This document shows, piece after piece, positions 1-7,647 of a DNA stretch of 32,268 bases. The DNA lies in assembly GCA_024638385.1 (NCBI GenBank), contig JAHEKJ010000035.1, positions 1 to 32,268 of the forward strand, in the 5' to 3' direction. How positions within the stretch are numbered: the stretch's first letter is position 1; the number at the start of each line of letters is the position of its first letter. This stretch comes from Gammaproteobacteria bacterium (GTDB taxonomy: Bacteria; Pseudomonadota; Gammaproteobacteria; GCA-001735895). Below the pieces are notes generated by a model. It searched no databases. It was given only the letters and a program-made list of their open reading frames with translations, and was not told where the DNA came from. The position numbers were made by a program, and so were the translations under genes.

Positions 1-2370
1 TTGTCGGCGCTCTACCACCTGACGCTCGAGGGCTGGACCGACGTGATCCTGGTCGAGCGCGACGAGCTGACCTCGGGGACGACCTGGCATTCGGCGGCGC
101 AATGTCCGAACCTGGCCTTCAACCAGTTGCTGCTCGGCTTGCGCAGCTACACGATCGAGCTTTACCGGGAACTCGCCGAGGATCCGGATTACCCGATCAA
201 TTACCATTACGCGGTCGGCGGCCTGCGCCTGATCACCGACCAGGATCAACTGCATGCCTGCCACCACATCATCTCGGTGGCGGACGGCATGGGAGTCAAC
301 CTGGAACTGTTGTCGCCGGATGCCGCGATCGAAAAAAATCCGCTGATCGATGGCCAAGACCTGCTCGGCGCCCTCTACGATCCGCTCGATGGCGATATCG
401 ACCCGGCGCAATTGTGCCAGGCGCTGGCGCGGCGTTCGCGCAGGGCCGGCGCCGAAATCCTGCGCCACAACCCGGTCGAGGCGCTGACCCAGCGGGCGGA
501 CAGCAGCTGGATCGTGCACACCCGCAATGGCGACATCCACTGCGAGCACATCGTCAATGCCGCCGGCTACCGCGCCAACGAAGTCGGGCGCATGCTGCAG
601 CTCGAGTACCCGATCGTGTCGATGGAGCACATGTACTTTGTTACCGAGCCTGTCGATGCGCTCAGGCGACGCGATCGGCGCGTGGCCATGGTACGTTGCC
701 CGCGCGACCGTTTTTACCTGCGCCAGGAAAAACAGGGCCTGCTGGTCGGGATCTATGAACAGGATTGCAAAACCTTCGGCCTGGACGGGATCGATCCCGA
801 TTTCGTCAACGCGCTGTGTCCGAACGACCTGGATCGCTGCCTGGGGGACCTGGCGCCGGTGTTCGCGCGGCTCCCCTGCCTCGACGAGGTCGGGATCAAG
901 TCGATGGTGACCGGTCCGATTACCTATACCGCCGACGCCGGACCCCTGGTCGGGAAAACCCCGGGAATGCGCAATTGCTGGTCGATCAACGGCTTGCGCG
1001 TCGGTATCGGCGAGGGCGGCGGCTATGGCAAGATGCTCGCGCGCATGATGACCGGTGGCGTCACCGACTGGGATTGCTGGCAGCTCGATCCGCGCCGAAT
1101 ACCGGCAGGGACGACGCTCGAGTACACCGCGCTGAAGGCTATCGAGGATTACCGCCACGAGTTTCAGTGGCATTTGCCGCACGAGTGCAGACCCGCCGGG
1201 CGACCGCAACGCGTCACGGCACTCTATTCGTCACTGCAGGATGCAGGGGCCGTGTTTACCGTGGTCAATGGCTGGGAACGCGTCGCCTATTTCAAAATCG
1301 ACCCGGGTTTCGTCGAAACGCATGGATACGAGTTGCCGAACTGGCATGAGCTGATCGGGTCCGAAGTCAAATCCCTCGCGGACGGTGTCGGAATCGCGGA
1401 AATTTCGGGATTCAACGTTTATCGCATTCGCGGTGGCGGGGCGGCGGAATGGCTCGATAGCCTCAGCTGTTCGCCGGTCCCGCCGGGGGCGGGCAAGATC
1501 GGGCTGTGTTATTTTCTCAACGAGCACGGCCGCGTCGAGTCCGAAGCGACGCTGGCAAGGCTCGAACAGGACTGCTTCTGGTATTGCTCCGCCGCGGCCG
1601 CCGAGCAGCACGACTGGGATCGGCTGCACGAGCGTCTTCCGCGCGGGAGCGATATCGAAATTTCGCGCCTGACCGGCAGTTACACGACCCTGGTGCTAGC
1701 CGGGCCGAATGCTCCGCGCGTGCTCGACGCCACCGGCGACAAAACCGACTGGCACCGCTTTCCGCCGATGGCGGTTACCACCGCGACGATCGCCGGTCAC
1801 GAGGTCAGCGTCATGTCGGTCAGCTACTCGGGCGAATCGGCCTTCGAGCTCCACCTTCGCGATGAAAACCTGGTCGATGTCTACCAGGCCCTTTGCCAGG
1901 CCGGTCAGCCCTTTGGTATCGGTGGGTTCGGAGCCTACGCAATCGATTCGATGCGCCTCGAGTGCGGTTACGCGCACTGGAAGGCCGACCTTCTGGACGA
2001 ATTCGACCCGTTCGAAGCCGGACTGTCGCGCCATGTCGCGCTGGACAAGAATTTCGTCGGCAAGGCCGCACTACTGCACCAGAACGAGGCCGGGCCGCGG
2101 CACCGGCGCATGCTGCTCGAAATCGACTGTGACCTTGCCACCGCGCAGGCGGGAGAATCGGTTTACCACGATGACCGGGTCATCGGCAGCATCACATCGG
2201 CCGCCTGGGGTTATCGAACGGATCGCAACCTGGCCATGGCTTATTTGTTACCGGATTATTGCCGGCCTGGCACAGAGCTCGGTGTCATGTTGCTGGGCGA
2301 TACCCGGTCGGCGTCGGTGGCGGGTAGCCGTCTGTTTCCGGCCGGCGACGCGGCCGCGCGAAGCGCATGA
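1..2370 (+). CDS. FAD-dependent dimethylglycine/sarcosine dehydrogenase-like protein, GcvT-fused (5' partial)
   Basis: This is the 3' part of a flavoprotein gene that begins upstream of the window: the open frame is already running at base 1 and the N-terminal GxGxxG dinucleotide loop is missing. The visible 789 residues follow the order of dimethylglycine and sarcosine dehydrogenases. A DAO-type FAD domain spans about 1-355, with a GTTWH motif whose His30 aligns with the flavin-linking histidine of DMGDH. A linker domain follows, then a GcvT folate-binding region from about 420 to the end. Such enzymes oxidatively remove N-methyl groups and pass the one-carbon unit to tetrahydrofolate. The betaine-type importer genes immediately downstream fit a methylated-amine role. 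The exact substrate (dimethylglycine, sarcosine or another N-methyl amine) cannot be told. Confidence 0.88.
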   Translation: MSALYHLTLEGWTDVILVERDELTSGTTWHSAAQCPNLAFNQLLLGLRSYTIELYRELAEDPDYPINYHYAVGGLRLITDQDQLHACHHIISVADGMGVNLELLSPDAAIEKNPLIDGQDLLGALYDPLDGDIDPAQLCQALARRSRRAGAEILRHNPVEALTQRADSSWIVHTRNGDIHCEHIVNAAGYRANEVGRMLQLEYPIVSMEHMYFVTEPVDALRRRDRRVAMVRCPRDRFYLRQEKQGLLVGIYEQDCKTFGLDGIDPDFVNALCPNDLDRCLGDLAPVFARLPCLDEVGIKSMVTGPITYTADAGPLVGKTPGMRNCWSINGLRVGIGEGGGYGKMLARMMTGGVTDWDCWQLDPRRIPAGTTLEYTALKAIEDYRHEFQWHLPHECRPAGRPQRVTALYSSLQDAGAVFTVVNGWERVAYFKIDPGFVETHGYELPNWHELIGSEVKSLADGVGIAEISGFNVYRIRGGGAAEWLDSLSCSPVPPGAGKIGLCYFLNEHGRVESEATLARLEQDCFWYCSAAAAEQHDWDRLHERLPRGSDIEISRLTGSYTTLVLAGPNAPRVLDATGDKTDWHRFPPMAVTTATIAGHEVSVMSVSYSGESAFELHLRDENLVDVYQALCQAGQPFGIGGFGAYAIDSMRLECGYAHWKADLLDEFDPFEAGLSRHVALDKNFVGKAALLHQNEAGPRHRRMLLEIDCDLATAQAGESVYHDDRVIGSITSAAWGYRTDRNLAMAYLLPDYCRPGTELGVMLLGDTRSASVAGSRLFPAGDAAARSA

Positions 2371-2394
2371 GCCGAAGCGCAATGTTATTTTGGG

Positions 2395-2416
2395 CGGGCT
2401 GTACCAATTCAGCCCG
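2395..2416 (+). terminator. Possible weak terminator hairpin after the dehydrogenase gene
   Basis: A 7-bp stem (CGGGCTG at 2395-2401, CAGCCCG at 2410-2416) closes an 8-base loop 24 bases after the stop codon. No convincing T-run follows, so it may be a weak or Rho-assisted terminator or chance. Confidence 0.3.
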
Positions 2417-2425
2417 GATTCAGTC

Positions 2426-2447
2426 GTTGATAATTAATATTATTAAC
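2426..2447. promoter_or_regulatory. AT-rich imperfect palindrome upstream of the betaine importer
   Basis: Arms GTTGATAAT and ATTATTAAC match at 8 of 9 positions around a 4-base centre. The site lies in the AT-rich island between the dehydrogenase and the binding-protein gene, about 30 bases upstream of the predicted -35 box. It looks like a dimeric regulator site, but no regulator can be named from it. Confidence 0.4.
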
Positions 2448-2476
2448 ATTAAAGTCTGTGGAATGCGTGTGGTTGT

Positions 2477-2505
2477 TTGTTCAAAATGCATGCAGTACAC
2501 ATAAT
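2477..2505 (+). promoter_or_regulatory. Putative sigma-70 promoter for the betaine-type importer
   Basis: A -35-like TTGTTC (2477-2482) and a -10-like CATAAT (2500-2505) are separated by 17 bases. They sit in a sharply AT-rich stretch 36 bases upstream of the binding-protein start. The GAGGAG ribosome site follows at 2528-2533. Confidence 0.5.
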
Positions 2506-2540
2506 TATTAAACACAAGTCGTAAACCGAGGAGATAGACA

Positions 2541-3500
2541 ATGAGATTGAAACAAACGCTTGGCGGCGTGCTCGTCGCCACGAGTCTGGGCATGTCGGGC
2601 ATCGCGTCCGCCGCCGATGTCGTCATCGGCGTGCCGAACTGGCCGTCGGTCGCCGCGACCGCGAACGTGCTCAAGGTATTGATCGAGGACAACCTGGGCC
2701 TCGACGTCGAACTGCAAAACGGCACCAACCCGATCGTATTCGAAGCGATGGATTCGGGCGCGATGCACGCGCACCCCGAGGTCTGGATGCCGAACCAGCA
2801 AAACCTGCACAACACCTTCGTCAAGACCAAGAAAACCGTCGCCATGAACCCCAACGGCGTACCGGCCTTCCAGGGCATGTGCGTACCCAAGAAGCTCGCC
2901 GACAAGCATGGCATCAGGTCGATCGACGACCTGACCAATCCCGATGTCGCCGCGCTGTTCGACAGCAACGGTGATGGCCGGGGCGAGATCTGGATCGGCG
3001 CGCCGGGCTGGGCCTCGACCAATATCGAAAAGATTCGCGCCAAGTCTTACGGCTATGACCAGACTTTCGAGCTGGCCGAAAGCGACGAGACGCTGGCTTA
3101 CGCCAACCTCGACAACGCGATCAAGTCGGGCAAGCCGTGGGTCGGATTCTGCTACACGCCGCACTACGTATTCGTGCTGCACGACATGCAGGTGCTCGAA
3201 GAGCCGCCTTATGACGCGTCCAAGTGGAAGGTCGTACAACCCACCGACGATCCGGCCTGGCTCGCCAAGTCGAAAGCCGGCACCGCGTGGGATACCGCCT
3301 ACCTGCACCTGCACTACTCGAAGGAGATCGAAAAGAAGCATCCCGAAGTCGCGAGGTTGTTCAAGAATATGAAACTGACCACCGACCAGGTATCGGAGAT
3401 GACTTACGCGCTCGTGATCGACAAGAAAGATCCCGCGGCCTACGCGAAGGAATGGATTCAAAAGAACGAGGACGAAGCCCTGGGTTGGCTCACCAACTAG
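2541..3500 (+). CDS. proX: Glycine betaine/proline-type ABC transporter substrate-binding protein
   Basis: Periplasmic ligand-binding component of a quaternary-amine importer. Residues 1-25 form a classical Sec signal peptide (positive MRLKQ start, hydrophobic core, ASA-A cleavage site). The mature part has the ProX/OpuAC-type opening with PNWPS early, then repeated tryptophans that commonly form the aromatic box around a trimethylammonium group. At 319 residues the length is typical of the family. The ATG is well supported by GAGGAG seven bases upstream. ATPase and permease genes follow, so this is a complete importer. The ligand could be glycine betaine, proline betaine, choline or carnitine; adjacency to a dimethylglycine-dehydrogenase-like gene favours a catabolic methylated amine over pure osmoprotection. 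Confidence 0.88.
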   Translation: MRLKQTLGGVLVATSLGMSGIASAADVVIGVPNWPSVAATANVLKVLIEDNLGLDVELQNGTNPIVFEAMDSGAMHAHPEVWMPNQQNLHNTFVKTKKTVAMNPNGVPAFQGMCVPKKLADKHGIRSIDDLTNPDVAALFDSNGDGRGEIWIGAPGWASTNIEKIRAKSYGYDQTFELAESDETLAYANLDNAIKSGKPWVGFCYTPHYVFVLHDMQVLEEPPYDASKWKVVQPTDDPAWLAKSKAGTAWDTAYLHLHYSKEIEKKHPEVARLFKNMKLTTDQVSEMTYALVIDKKDPAAYAKEWIQKNEDEALGWLTN

Positions 3501-3532
3501 GACCCGTTCGCTAAAGAAGCAAGTAATAACAT

Positions 3533-3564
3533 AGCCGCCGGCAAAGTACCGGCGGCTTTTTTTT
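3533..3564 (+). terminator. Intrinsic terminator between binding-protein and ATPase genes
   Basis: A perfect 9-bp stem (AGCCGCCGG at 3533-3541 against CCGGCGGCT at 3549-3557) with a 7-base loop is followed at once by an unbroken run of eight T (3557-3564). This is a textbook Rho-independent terminator. It lies inside the transporter operon, so it probably limits read-through and raises binding protein over ATPase and permease. Confidence 0.88.
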
Positions 3565-3586
3565 CTTACCGGGGAGGAACGCCATC

Positions 3587-4621
3587 ATGTCGGAAACGGT
3601 CGTAAAGGCCAGCAATGTCTGGAAAGTATTCGGCGAACAGGCCGACGCCGCGATCAAGGCGATCCGCGACGAGGGGATCGGCAAACCCGAGGTGCTCGCA
3701 CGCTTCGGCTGCGTCGTCGGCGTGCAGGACGCCAGCTTCGAAGTCGCGCGCGGAGAAATCTTTTGCATCATGGGCCTGTCCGGTTCGGGCAAGTCCACGC
3801 TGGTGCGCCATGTCAATCGCCTGATCGAACCGACCTCCGGGTCGATCGAATTGCTCGGCAAGAATGTCTCGAGCCTGAACCAGTCGGAATTGCGCTCGAT
3901 GCGCGCCAACCATATCGGCATGGTGTTCCAGCACATGGCGCTGTTGCCGCACCGCTCGGTGCGTGACAACGTCGCTTACCCGCTGGAGATTCGCGGCGTG
4001 CCGAAGTCGAAACGCTGGGCGGTTTCCGACCACGCGCTCGGGCTGGTCGACCTCGTCGGCTACGAAGACCGCTTGCCGCGCGAACTCTCGGGAGGCATGC
4101 AGCAGCGCGTCGGCATCGCGCGCGCGCTGGCCTCGGATCCCGAGGTGTTGTTGATGGACGAGCCGTTTTCCGCGCTCGATCCGCTGATTCGCATGCAACT
4201 GCAGGACCAGTTCAAGGCGCTGGTCGCGGAACTGCAGAAAACCACGCTGTTCATCACCCACGATCTCGACGAGGCGATCCGCATCGGCCATCGCATCGCG
4301 ATCATGAAGGACGGCGTGATCGTGCAGATCGGCACGCCGGAAGAAATCGTCATGAACCCGGCCGACGACTACGTGCGCGAATTCGTGCAGGGCATATCCA
4401 AGCTCAAGCTGGTCAAGGCGCATTCGATTCTCGAGCCGCTGGACAGCTACGACGGCAGCCTCGACGGCGCGCCGCGCGCCGACGAGGGCGCCGATCTCGA
4501 CCAGTTGATCGATCACGCGGTGGGCACCGACCTGCCGGTCGTGATCACCGCGAACGGCCAGGACATCGGCATCGTGACCAAGCCGCGGCTGTTGCGCGGT
4601 ATCCAGGGGGGTAAAGAATAA
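3587..4621 (+). CDS. proV: Glycine betaine/proline-type ABC transporter ATP-binding protein
   Basis: Cytoplasmic ATPase of the betaine-type importer. Walker A is GLSGSGKST at 63-71, the ABC signature starts LSGGMQQ at 167-173 and Walker B (LLMDEP) is at about 188-193, all intact. The long N-terminal stretch before Walker A, including a segment resembling the ProV helix region, is typical of ProV/OpuAA and longer than in generic ABC ATPases. The last 70 or so residues look like one shortened CBS-like regulatory module, where many ProV/OpuAA proteins carry two. The start has a strong GGGGAGGA ribosome site about 10 bases upstream. The stop codon TAA shares its last base with the permease ATG, implying translational coupling. 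Confidence 0.9.
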   Translation: MSETVVKASNVWKVFGEQADAAIKAIRDEGIGKPEVLARFGCVVGVQDASFEVARGEIFCIMGLSGSGKSTLVRHVNRLIEPTSGSIELLGKNVSSLNQSELRSMRANHIGMVFQHMALLPHRSVRDNVAYPLEIRGVPKSKRWAVSDHALGLVDLVGYEDRLPRELSGGMQQRVGIARALASDPEVLLMDEPFSALDPLIRMQLQDQFKALVAELQKTTLFITHDLDEAIRIGHRIAIMKDGVIVQIGTPEEIVMNPADDYVREFVQGISKLKLVKAHSILEPLDSYDGSLDGAPRADEGADLDQLIDHAVGTDLPVVITANGQDIGIVTKPRLLRGIQGGKE

Positions 4622-6210
4622 TGAGCGAAGATAAAGGCACCGCATCCGTCGTCGCCGCATCGGACATCGAGGTCGATCACGCCAGCCTCGACGCGTCGAT
4701 CGCCGAGTTCGCCGGCAAAAACGGCGACTACTACGCCGAACAGTTCCACAAGATTCACGGCTCCACGAGCCTGTGGCCGAATACCTTCAACTGGGTCGCC
4801 GCGCTGCTCGGGCCGATCTGGTCCGCCGCGCGCGGGGCCTGGGGCATGTTCTGGGGCTTCCTGATCCTCGAAATGATCGCCTGGGTGCAAATCGGCCGCG
4901 GCTGGTGGGGCGACCCGGGTTCGAGCTTTTTCGAACGCGCGGAAAAGCAGCGCGAACGCGCCGCCGGATTTCTCGAGCGCGCCGAGTCCGCGCGCGCCGC
5001 CGGCGAGGATCCGACCCGTTTCGAAAAACTCGCCGAGAATATCGGCAACGCGGCGGAGAAGAGCGAGGCGCTCGGCCAGGCCGCGAGTTCGGAAGCGCTC
5101 GGCATCCTGATTGGCGGCCTGGTGTTGCTGGTCCTGTTCAAGGCCCTGCAGGGTCTTTACGCGAACTCGGTCTACGAAAAGCAGTTCAGCCGCTGGCGCA
5201 TCGACCGCAAGGCGGTCGAAAGCGGGGTCAAACCCAGGAACATGATTCTCGGTGTCGCTCTGGTGGTGCTGGTCGCGCCGTTGACGGTTTACAAGTTCAC
5301 CGTCGACAGCCCGCTCGAAGTGTTGAACGCCTTCCCCGAGCGAGCGGTGTCGTCGGTATTCATCGACTCGGAAAACGATACCCTGTTTACCGAGCTCGCC
5401 GGCTGGCTCGAGCTCAAGATCGACAACGCCGCGGTCGCCGGCGCCGGCGCCTTCGACGGCATTACCGCGAGCGTGCGCTGGGTGCTCGACGGCCTGAGCC
5501 TGGCCCTGATCGGCACGCCCTGGCCGGTGGTGATGCTCGTCATCTGCGTGGTCGCGTGGCGCGCGGCCGGGCCCCGGGTCGCCATTTTCACCGCCGCATC
5601 GCTGGCCTATATCGCGCTGCTCGGCTACTGGGAAATCGCGATGGAGACCGTTGCGCTGGTCGGCGCCGCGGTGTTCATCTGCGTGCTGTTCGGCATTCCG
5701 CTCGGTATCTGGTTTGGCAAGTCGCGGCGCGCCTACAACGCCGCCGAACCGGTGCTCGACCTGATGCAGACCCTGCCTGCCTTCGTCTACCTGATCCCGA
5801 TCATCGCGTTCTTCGGTACCGGCAACCCGCCCGGTATCCTCGCGACGATCATCTTCGGCATGCCGCCGGTGATTCGCCTGACGTCGCTCGGTGTGCGCGG
5901 CGTGCCCGAGTCGATCAAGGAAGCCGCGGTCGCGTTCGGCGCGTCGAGGTTTCAGTTGCTCAAGGACGTCGAGGTGCCGCTGGCGCTGCCGTCGATCATG
6001 ACCGGCGTCAACCAGACGATCCTGATGTGCCTGTCGATGGTCGTGATCATTTCGCTGATCGGCGGTGGCGGGCTCGGCAAGGTCATCCTCGAGGCGCTGC
6101 AGTACGCGGCCAAGGGGCCGGGACTGCTCGGCGGATTCGCGATTCTTTTCGTCGCGATGGTCATCGACCGCATCGTGCAGGGCGCGTTCCGCCGCGCCGA
6201 CCAGAAGTAG
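4621..6210 (+). CDS. proW: Glycine betaine/proline-type ABC permease with extra N-terminal membrane domain
   Basis: Inner-membrane channel of the importer. The C-terminal part (about 335-525) is a BPD_transp_1 permease with the conserved coupling-helix region near GVPESIKEAAVAFGAS. At 529 residues it is longer than an ordinary ProW (about 350). The extra N-terminal part has a hydrophobic helix at about 57-90 (NWVAALLGPIWSAARG), a charged Glu/Ala/Arg-rich segment predicted to be coiled coil (about 105-150), another hydrophobic helix near 160-180 and an FxxLxANxxYxxxxxR-like stretch. This arrangement recalls the DUF2628 family, but that match is by eye. The gene overlaps the ATPase stop by one base and ends 7 bases from the convergent acetyltransferase gene. 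Confidence 0.85.
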   Translation: MSEDKGTASVVAASDIEVDHASLDASIAEFAGKNGDYYAEQFHKIHGSTSLWPNTFNWVAALLGPIWSAARGAWGMFWGFLILEMIAWVQIGRGWWGDPGSSFFERAEKQRERAAGFLERAESARAAGEDPTRFEKLAENIGNAAEKSEALGQAASSEALGILIGGLVLLVLFKALQGLYANSVYEKQFSRWRIDRKAVESGVKPRNMILGVALVVLVAPLTVYKFTVDSPLEVLNAFPERAVSSVFIDSENDTLFTELAGWLELKIDNAAVAGAGAFDGITASVRWVLDGLSLALIGTPWPVVMLVICVVAWRAAGPRVAIFTAASLAYIALLGYWEIAMETVALVGAAVFICVLFGIPLGIWFGKSRRAYNAAEPVLDLMQTLPAFVYLIPIIAFFGTGNPPGILATIIFGMPPVIRLTSLGVRGVPESIKEAAVAFGASRFQLLKDVEVPLALPSIMTGVNQTILMCLSMVVIISLIGGGGLGKVILEALQYAAKGPGLLGGFAILFVAMVIDRIVQGAFRRADQK

Positions 6211-6217
6211 GGCCGCC

Positions 6218-6679
6218 TCAGGCGAGGTCCCTGGCGAAGTAGACACGGTCGAAGCCGGCCTCGCTGCGGCGACCGGTCTCGCGGTATCCGAGCGCCGGGT
6301 AGAGCGCGAGGTTTTCGCTCATCATCGCGTTGGTGTAAAGCTCGATGCGGCGATAACCCAGCTCGCGCGCGCGTCGCTCGGCAAACGCGATAAGCTCGCG
6401 GCCGAAACCGCGTCCCTGGCTTAGCGGATCGACCGCGACGTTTTCGAGATGAACGTGGTCGGCGCGCGGGTAGAACACGATATAACCGCATATCCGGCCG
6501 GACCCCCCGTTCCCGGCGACATACAGGTGGCCGTCGGCCAGCGCGCCGGCGAAGTCGGCCACCATCGGTGCCGGTTCGCGGCCGATCCGCGCGACGTACT
6601 TGCCGTAGGCGGCGACGGCGCAATCTTTCACCGCGTCCAGATCGGACTCCCGCGCCAGCCTGATCACGCCTGGCTCCAT
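6218..6679 (-). CDS. GNAT family N-acetyltransferase
   Basis: A single-domain 153-residue acetyltransferase. The acetyl-CoA pyrophosphate loop is seen as SQGRGFGRELI (Q/RxxGxG/A type) at about 88-98. A following helix and the ENLALYPALGYRETGR segment are characteristic of GNAT motif B. Acceptors vary widely in this superfamily (amino acids, polyamines, ribosomal proteins, xenobiotics) and none can be inferred here. It starts 4 bases after the stop of the SDR gene on the same strand, so the two are probably co-transcribed from the divergent region near 7437-7647. It converges on the permease gene with a 7-base gap and no terminator hairpin visible. Confidence 0.85.
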   Translation of the reverse strand: MEPGVIRLARESDLDAVKDCAVAAYGKYVARIGREPAPMVADFAGALADGHLYVAGNGGSGRICGYIVFYPRADHVHLENVAVDPLSQGRGFGRELIAFAERRARELGYRRIELYTNAMMSENLALYPALGYRETGRRSEAGFDRVYFARDLA

Positions 6680-6683
6680 CGGC

Positions 6684-7436
6684 TCAGGGTTTCGACAGCA
6701 AGCCGCCGTCGACGAGCAGCTCGGTGCCGGTGATGTAGGCGGCCCGGTCGGACAGCAGGAACAGGCAGGCGTTCGCCATGTCCTCGACCGTGGCGACCCG
6801 CCCCAGCGGTATCGCCCGCGCGGTGGCGTCGCGGGAATCGGGGTCGGCGCGCCAGCGATCCTGCATCGGCGATTCGGTCGGCCCGGGCAGGATCACGTTG
6901 GAGCGGATGCGGTCGCCGGCGAGCTGAATCGCGAGCGACTTCGACAGCGCGATCACGCCGGCCTTGGCCGCCTGGTAGGCGTCCTGCGGCGCCGGGTCGC
7001 CGCGCAGGCACTGGGTCGACGAAAAATGCACCATCGCGCCGCCGCCGCGCGCCCGCATGCTCGGCACCGCGTGGCGCGCGGTGTGCACGATGCTCTTCAG
7101 GTTGATCGCGAGCACCTGGTCCCAGACTTCGAGGTCGACGTCGAGCGCCGAACGGTCGCGATCGAACCACAGCGCGCCGGCGACGTTGGCGAGGCAATCG
7201 ATACCGCCGAATTCATCGATCGCGCGCGCGCAGGCGGCGGCGACCGCGGCCTCGTCGGTCAGGTCGCCGCGGACGTAGATCGATTGTCCCGGCTTGCCCG
7301 GTACGGCATCCGGCGGCGGCTTGATGTCGAACATCAGCACCCGGGCGCCCTGCGCCAGCAGGTCGCAGGCGACGCGGTAACCCATGCCGCCGCCGGCGCC
7401 GGTGACGAAAGCGATCTTGTCGGTAAATTCGGGCAT
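6684..7436 (-). CDS. SDR family NAD(P)-dependent oxidoreductase
   Basis: Classical short-chain dehydrogenase of 250 residues. It has the TGAGGGMG cofactor loop near residue 12, an Asp-Ile after beta-2 (FDIKPP) that favours NAD over NADP, an NVAG motif, the active-site Ser in HFSST and a YQAAK catalytic Tyr-Lys pair. The C-terminal LLVDGG tail is also typical. It acts on a hydroxyl/keto substrate that cannot be named. It is transcribed away from the thiamine-diphosphate enzyme gene, and the shared AT-rich region with two GntR-like sites suggests the two may be co-regulated and belong to one pathway. The start codon lacks a strong ribosome site, but the N-terminus aligns well with the family. 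Confidence 0.88.
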   Translation of the reverse strand: MPEFTDKIAFVTGAGGGMGYRVACDLLAQGARVLMFDIKPPPDAVPGKPGQSIYVRGDLTDEAAVAAACARAIDEFGGIDCLANVAGALWFDRDRSALDVDLEVWDQVLAINLKSIVHTARHAVPSMRARGGGAMVHFSSTQCLRGDPAPQDAYQAAKAGVIALSKSLAIQLAGDRIRSNVILPGPTESPMQDRWRADPDSRDATARAIPLGRVATVEDMANACLFLLSDRAAYITGTELLVDGGLLSKP

Positions 7437-7525
7437 CGGTCGGTTCGTCGGACGGAGTCGGCGTTACCCTAGCACGACGACGGCGGAAATTCCTCAATCA
7501 TCGGGGTCGCATTGCTGCGAAATTA

Positions 7526-7536
7526 TTGTCATACAA
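7526..7536. promoter_or_regulatory. Putative GntR/FadR-type operator, site 1
   Basis: TTGTCATACAA fits the TNGTN(2-3)ACNA pattern bound by many FadR-subfamily GntR regulators. It overlaps a longer inverted repeat, TTATTGT (7523-7529) and ACAATAA (7539-7545) with a 9-base spacer. It lies on the side of the divergent region nearer the SDR gene. No GntR gene is in the window. Confidence 0.45.
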
Positions 7537-7572
7537 AAACAATAAATTTATGCATTAGTAAGCTTTATACCG

Positions 7573-7600
7573 TTGCTTCAGGCCTTTATTTGTATACAAT
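7573..7600 (+). promoter_or_regulatory. Putative sigma-70 promoter of the TPP-enzyme operon
   Basis: TTGCTT (7573-7578) and TACAAT (7595-7600), 16 bases apart, lie 47 bases before the ATG. The -10 box is embedded in the palindrome TTGTATACAA, as expected for a repressed promoter. The GGGG ribosome site is at 7637-7640. Confidence 0.45.
7590..7599. promoter_or_regulatory. Putative GntR/FadR-type operator, site 2
   Basis: TTGTATACAA is a perfect 10-base palindrome with flanking ATT/AAT character typical of FCD-subfamily GntR operators. It overlaps the predicted -10 box of the plus-strand promoter, so binding would block transcription of the catabolic genes. Confidence 0.5.
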
Positions 7601-7647
7601 AACGCGAATCCTGGGCGATCGCGCCCGAGCAGCCACGGGGGATACCG

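Noticed and set aside
1..2370. Treating the TTG at base 1 as a true start codon
   Set aside because: The protein lacks the FAD-binding GxGxxG loop that precedes this point in the family, so the gene continues upstream of the window.
2508..3461. A 317-codon minus-strand frame opposite the binding-protein gene
   Set aside because: The plus-strand frame has a signal peptide, ribosome site and promoter; the antisense one has none.
3566..4660. A 364-codon minus-strand frame opposite the ATPase gene
   Set aside because: It is antisense to intact Walker A, signature and Walker B motifs and has no domain of its own.
4513..6246. A 577-codon minus-strand open frame opposite the permease gene
   Set aside because: It is a low-complexity Asp/Arg/Glu/His-rich translation with no family features, antisense to a clear permease.
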